5,664 bases of DNA from an uncultured Clostridiaceae bacterium (lineage in GTDB: Bacteria > Bacillota > Clostridia > Lachnospirales > Lachnospiraceae): NCBI GenBank assembly GCA_949841235.1, contig CATKZA010000134.1, forward strand, positions 1 through 5,664, written 5' to 3'. How positions within the stretch are numbered: the first letter of the stretch is position 1; each line of letters begins with the position of its first letter. Position numbers and translations under genes: made by a program. The notes below the pieces were generated by a model that worked only from the letters and a program-made list of their open reading frames with translations, searched no databases and had not been told where the DNA came from. Positions 4,612 through 5,664 of this stretch are shown here, one piece after another.

Positions 4612-5664
4612 ATTTGCTCTTTTTTCGTTTTGCAGCTTCATTGATAAGCCCCACAATCTTTTCAATGGAATTATTCAACTGGCTGCGCTCCATTGCTTTC
4701 TGATATTCCTTCCTCTGGCTGTAAGCCTGATGGACTGCGTCCAGCAAGCCTTCGTTTGTCACGTCTTCCTCTTGGATTACGATGCTGTATCCGGCCTTTT
4801 CAAAGGAAGCGGCATTGAGAATCTGATCTCCTCGGCTTGCCTGGGCAGACAGGGGAATCAGGATGTTTGGCTTTCTCAGTGCCAGGATTTCGCAAATAGC
4901 ATTTGCCCCTGCCCGGGAAATCATGATGTCCGAGGCGGCCATGAGGTCGCTGAGTTCTTCCTTGATGTACTCGAATTGAACATATCCTTTGGTTCCCTCC
5001 AGGGAGGAATCCAGCTTATCCTTTCCGCAGAGGTGGATTACCTGGAATTCTTTTAGTAACTGGGGCAGGATATTTCGCACTGCCGTGTTTACAGCCACGG
5101 CTCCCAAGCTGCCTCCGATAATTAGGATGACTGGCTTGCGATCATCGAAGCCGCAGAAGGACAGCCCTTTTGCCTTGTCTCCGTGGAAGAGTTCCTGGCG
5201 GATGGGAGAGCCGGTGAGAACGGCTTTCTCTGGCGGCAGGTGCTTCAATGTCTCTGGAAAGTTGGTGCATACTCTGGTGGCGCAGGGGATGCAGATTTTA
5301 TTTGCCAGTCCCGGCGTCATGTCGGATTCGTGGATCACGCAGGGGATTTTTTTGGACTTGGCAGCGACTACCACGGGGACGGATACGAACCCGCCTTTGG
5401 AAAATACCACGTCGGGCTTTAGCTTCCGCATCAGATGCCTGGCCTGACCCAGTCCTCTGATGACTTTAAAGGGGTCGCTGATATTTTTCAGGTCGATATA
5501 TCGGCGGAGTTTTCCACTGGAAATGCCATAATAGGGAATGCCCATGTCTGCAATTAGTTTGCTCTCGATGCCGTCATAGGAACCGATGTAATGAATGTCA
5601 TACCCCTGTCGCTTTAATTCGGGAATCAATGCAATATTCGGGGTGACATGTCCGGCAGTGCCGC
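4610..5664 (-). CDS. murG: UDP-GlcNAc:lipid I N-acetylglucosaminyltransferase (MurG), N terminus cut by the window
   Basis: MurG adds GlcNAc from UDP-GlcNAc to lipid I on the inner face of the membrane, making lipid II for peptidoglycan. About 350 residues are visible, entering the window at GTAGHVTPNIALIPEL, which is the N-terminal glycine-rich loop (G-G-T-A-G-H). Only about 10-13 residues are missing, against a usual length near 360. Other hallmarks follow in order: SSGKLRRYIDLKN, FSKGGFVSVPVVVAA, HESDMTPGLANK, GGSLGA, SRAGANAICE and DQILNAASFEKAG. HESD in place of HEQN and SRGDQ in place of DDHQ recall the second MurG type (MurG2) of Bacillus cereus-group and some Clostridia, as far as I remember that family. 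The C terminus is lysine-rich (AAKRKKSK). It is the last gene of its transcript, ending at the shared terminator, with no other cell-wall gene in view. The true start lies beyond 5664; an internal TTG at 5629 is not it. Confidence 0.96.
   Translation of the reverse strand, partial: GTAGHVTPNIALIPELKRQGYDIHYIGSYDGIESKLIADMGIPYYGISSGKLRRYIDLKNISDPFKVIRGLGQARHLMRKLKPDVVFSKGGFVSVPVVVAAKSKKIPCVIHESDMTPGLANKICIPCATRVCTNFPETLKHLPPEKAVLTGSPIRQELFHGDKAKGLSFCGFDDRKPVILIIGGSLGAVAVNTAVRNILPQLLKEFQVIHLCGKDKLDSSLEGTKGYVQFEYIKEELSDLMAASDIMISRAGANAICEILALRKPNILIPLSAQASRGDQILNAASFEKAGYSIVIQEEDVTNEGLLDAVHQAYSQRKEYQKAMERSQLNNSIEKIVGLINEAAKRKKSK

Noticed and set aside
4730..5460. Plus-strand open frames within murG
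   Set aside because: They are antisense to a strongly conserved gene, with no ribosome-binding sites and no family resemblance.

Overview
The window looks like an ordinary chromosomal stretch from a spore-forming Clostridia, most likely Lachnospiraceae or a close relative. The evidence is a SPOCS (DUF3794) sporulation-type protein, a DUF4250 protein, a Cache-type chemoreceptor ending in -FFKL, a WG-repeat lipoprotein, a MurG of the Firmicutes 'HESDMTPG' type, strong AGGAGG ribosome-binding sites and moderate GC. I assign the lineage from family recognition alone; no search was run.

Layout from left to right. Bases 1-249 (minus) hold the N-terminal 83 residues of a SPOCS/DUF3794 protein that runs off the left edge. 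Bases 250-627 are a divergent intergenic region with a possible mother-cell-sigma promoter (minus), a stem-loop element, an inverted repeat and a strong sigma-A-type promoter (plus). Bases 628-2367 (plus) encode a complete methyl-accepting chemotaxis protein, closed by a strong intrinsic terminator (2418-2451). Bases 2532-2984 (plus) encode a small GNAT acetyltransferase whose promoter lies directly against that terminator. Bases 3034-3210 (minus) hold a 58-residue DUF4250 gene that is convergent with the acetyltransferase and appears to begin with an AUA codon. Bases 3398-4555 (plus) encode a secreted lipoprotein of nine to ten WG-type repeats. Bases 4610-5664 (minus) hold murG, complete except for roughly ten N-terminal residues beyond the right edge. 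The lipoprotein and murG converge on a shared hairpin terminator (4562-4602).

The genes do not form an evident pathway. Almost every one sits alone, with its own promoter or terminator and alternating strand: two convergent junctions (acetyltransferase/DUF4250 and lipoprotein/murG) and two divergent ones (SPOCS/chemoreceptor and DUF4250/lipoprotein). I saw no mobile element, CRISPR array, tRNA, rRNA or phage gene, and no convincing multi-gene novel system. The most unusual observation is the apparent AUA start of the DUF4250 gene. Next are the unexplained structured element and operator-like repeat between the SPOCS gene and the chemoreceptor, and a MurG-family enzyme with no visible division or cell-wall neighbours.
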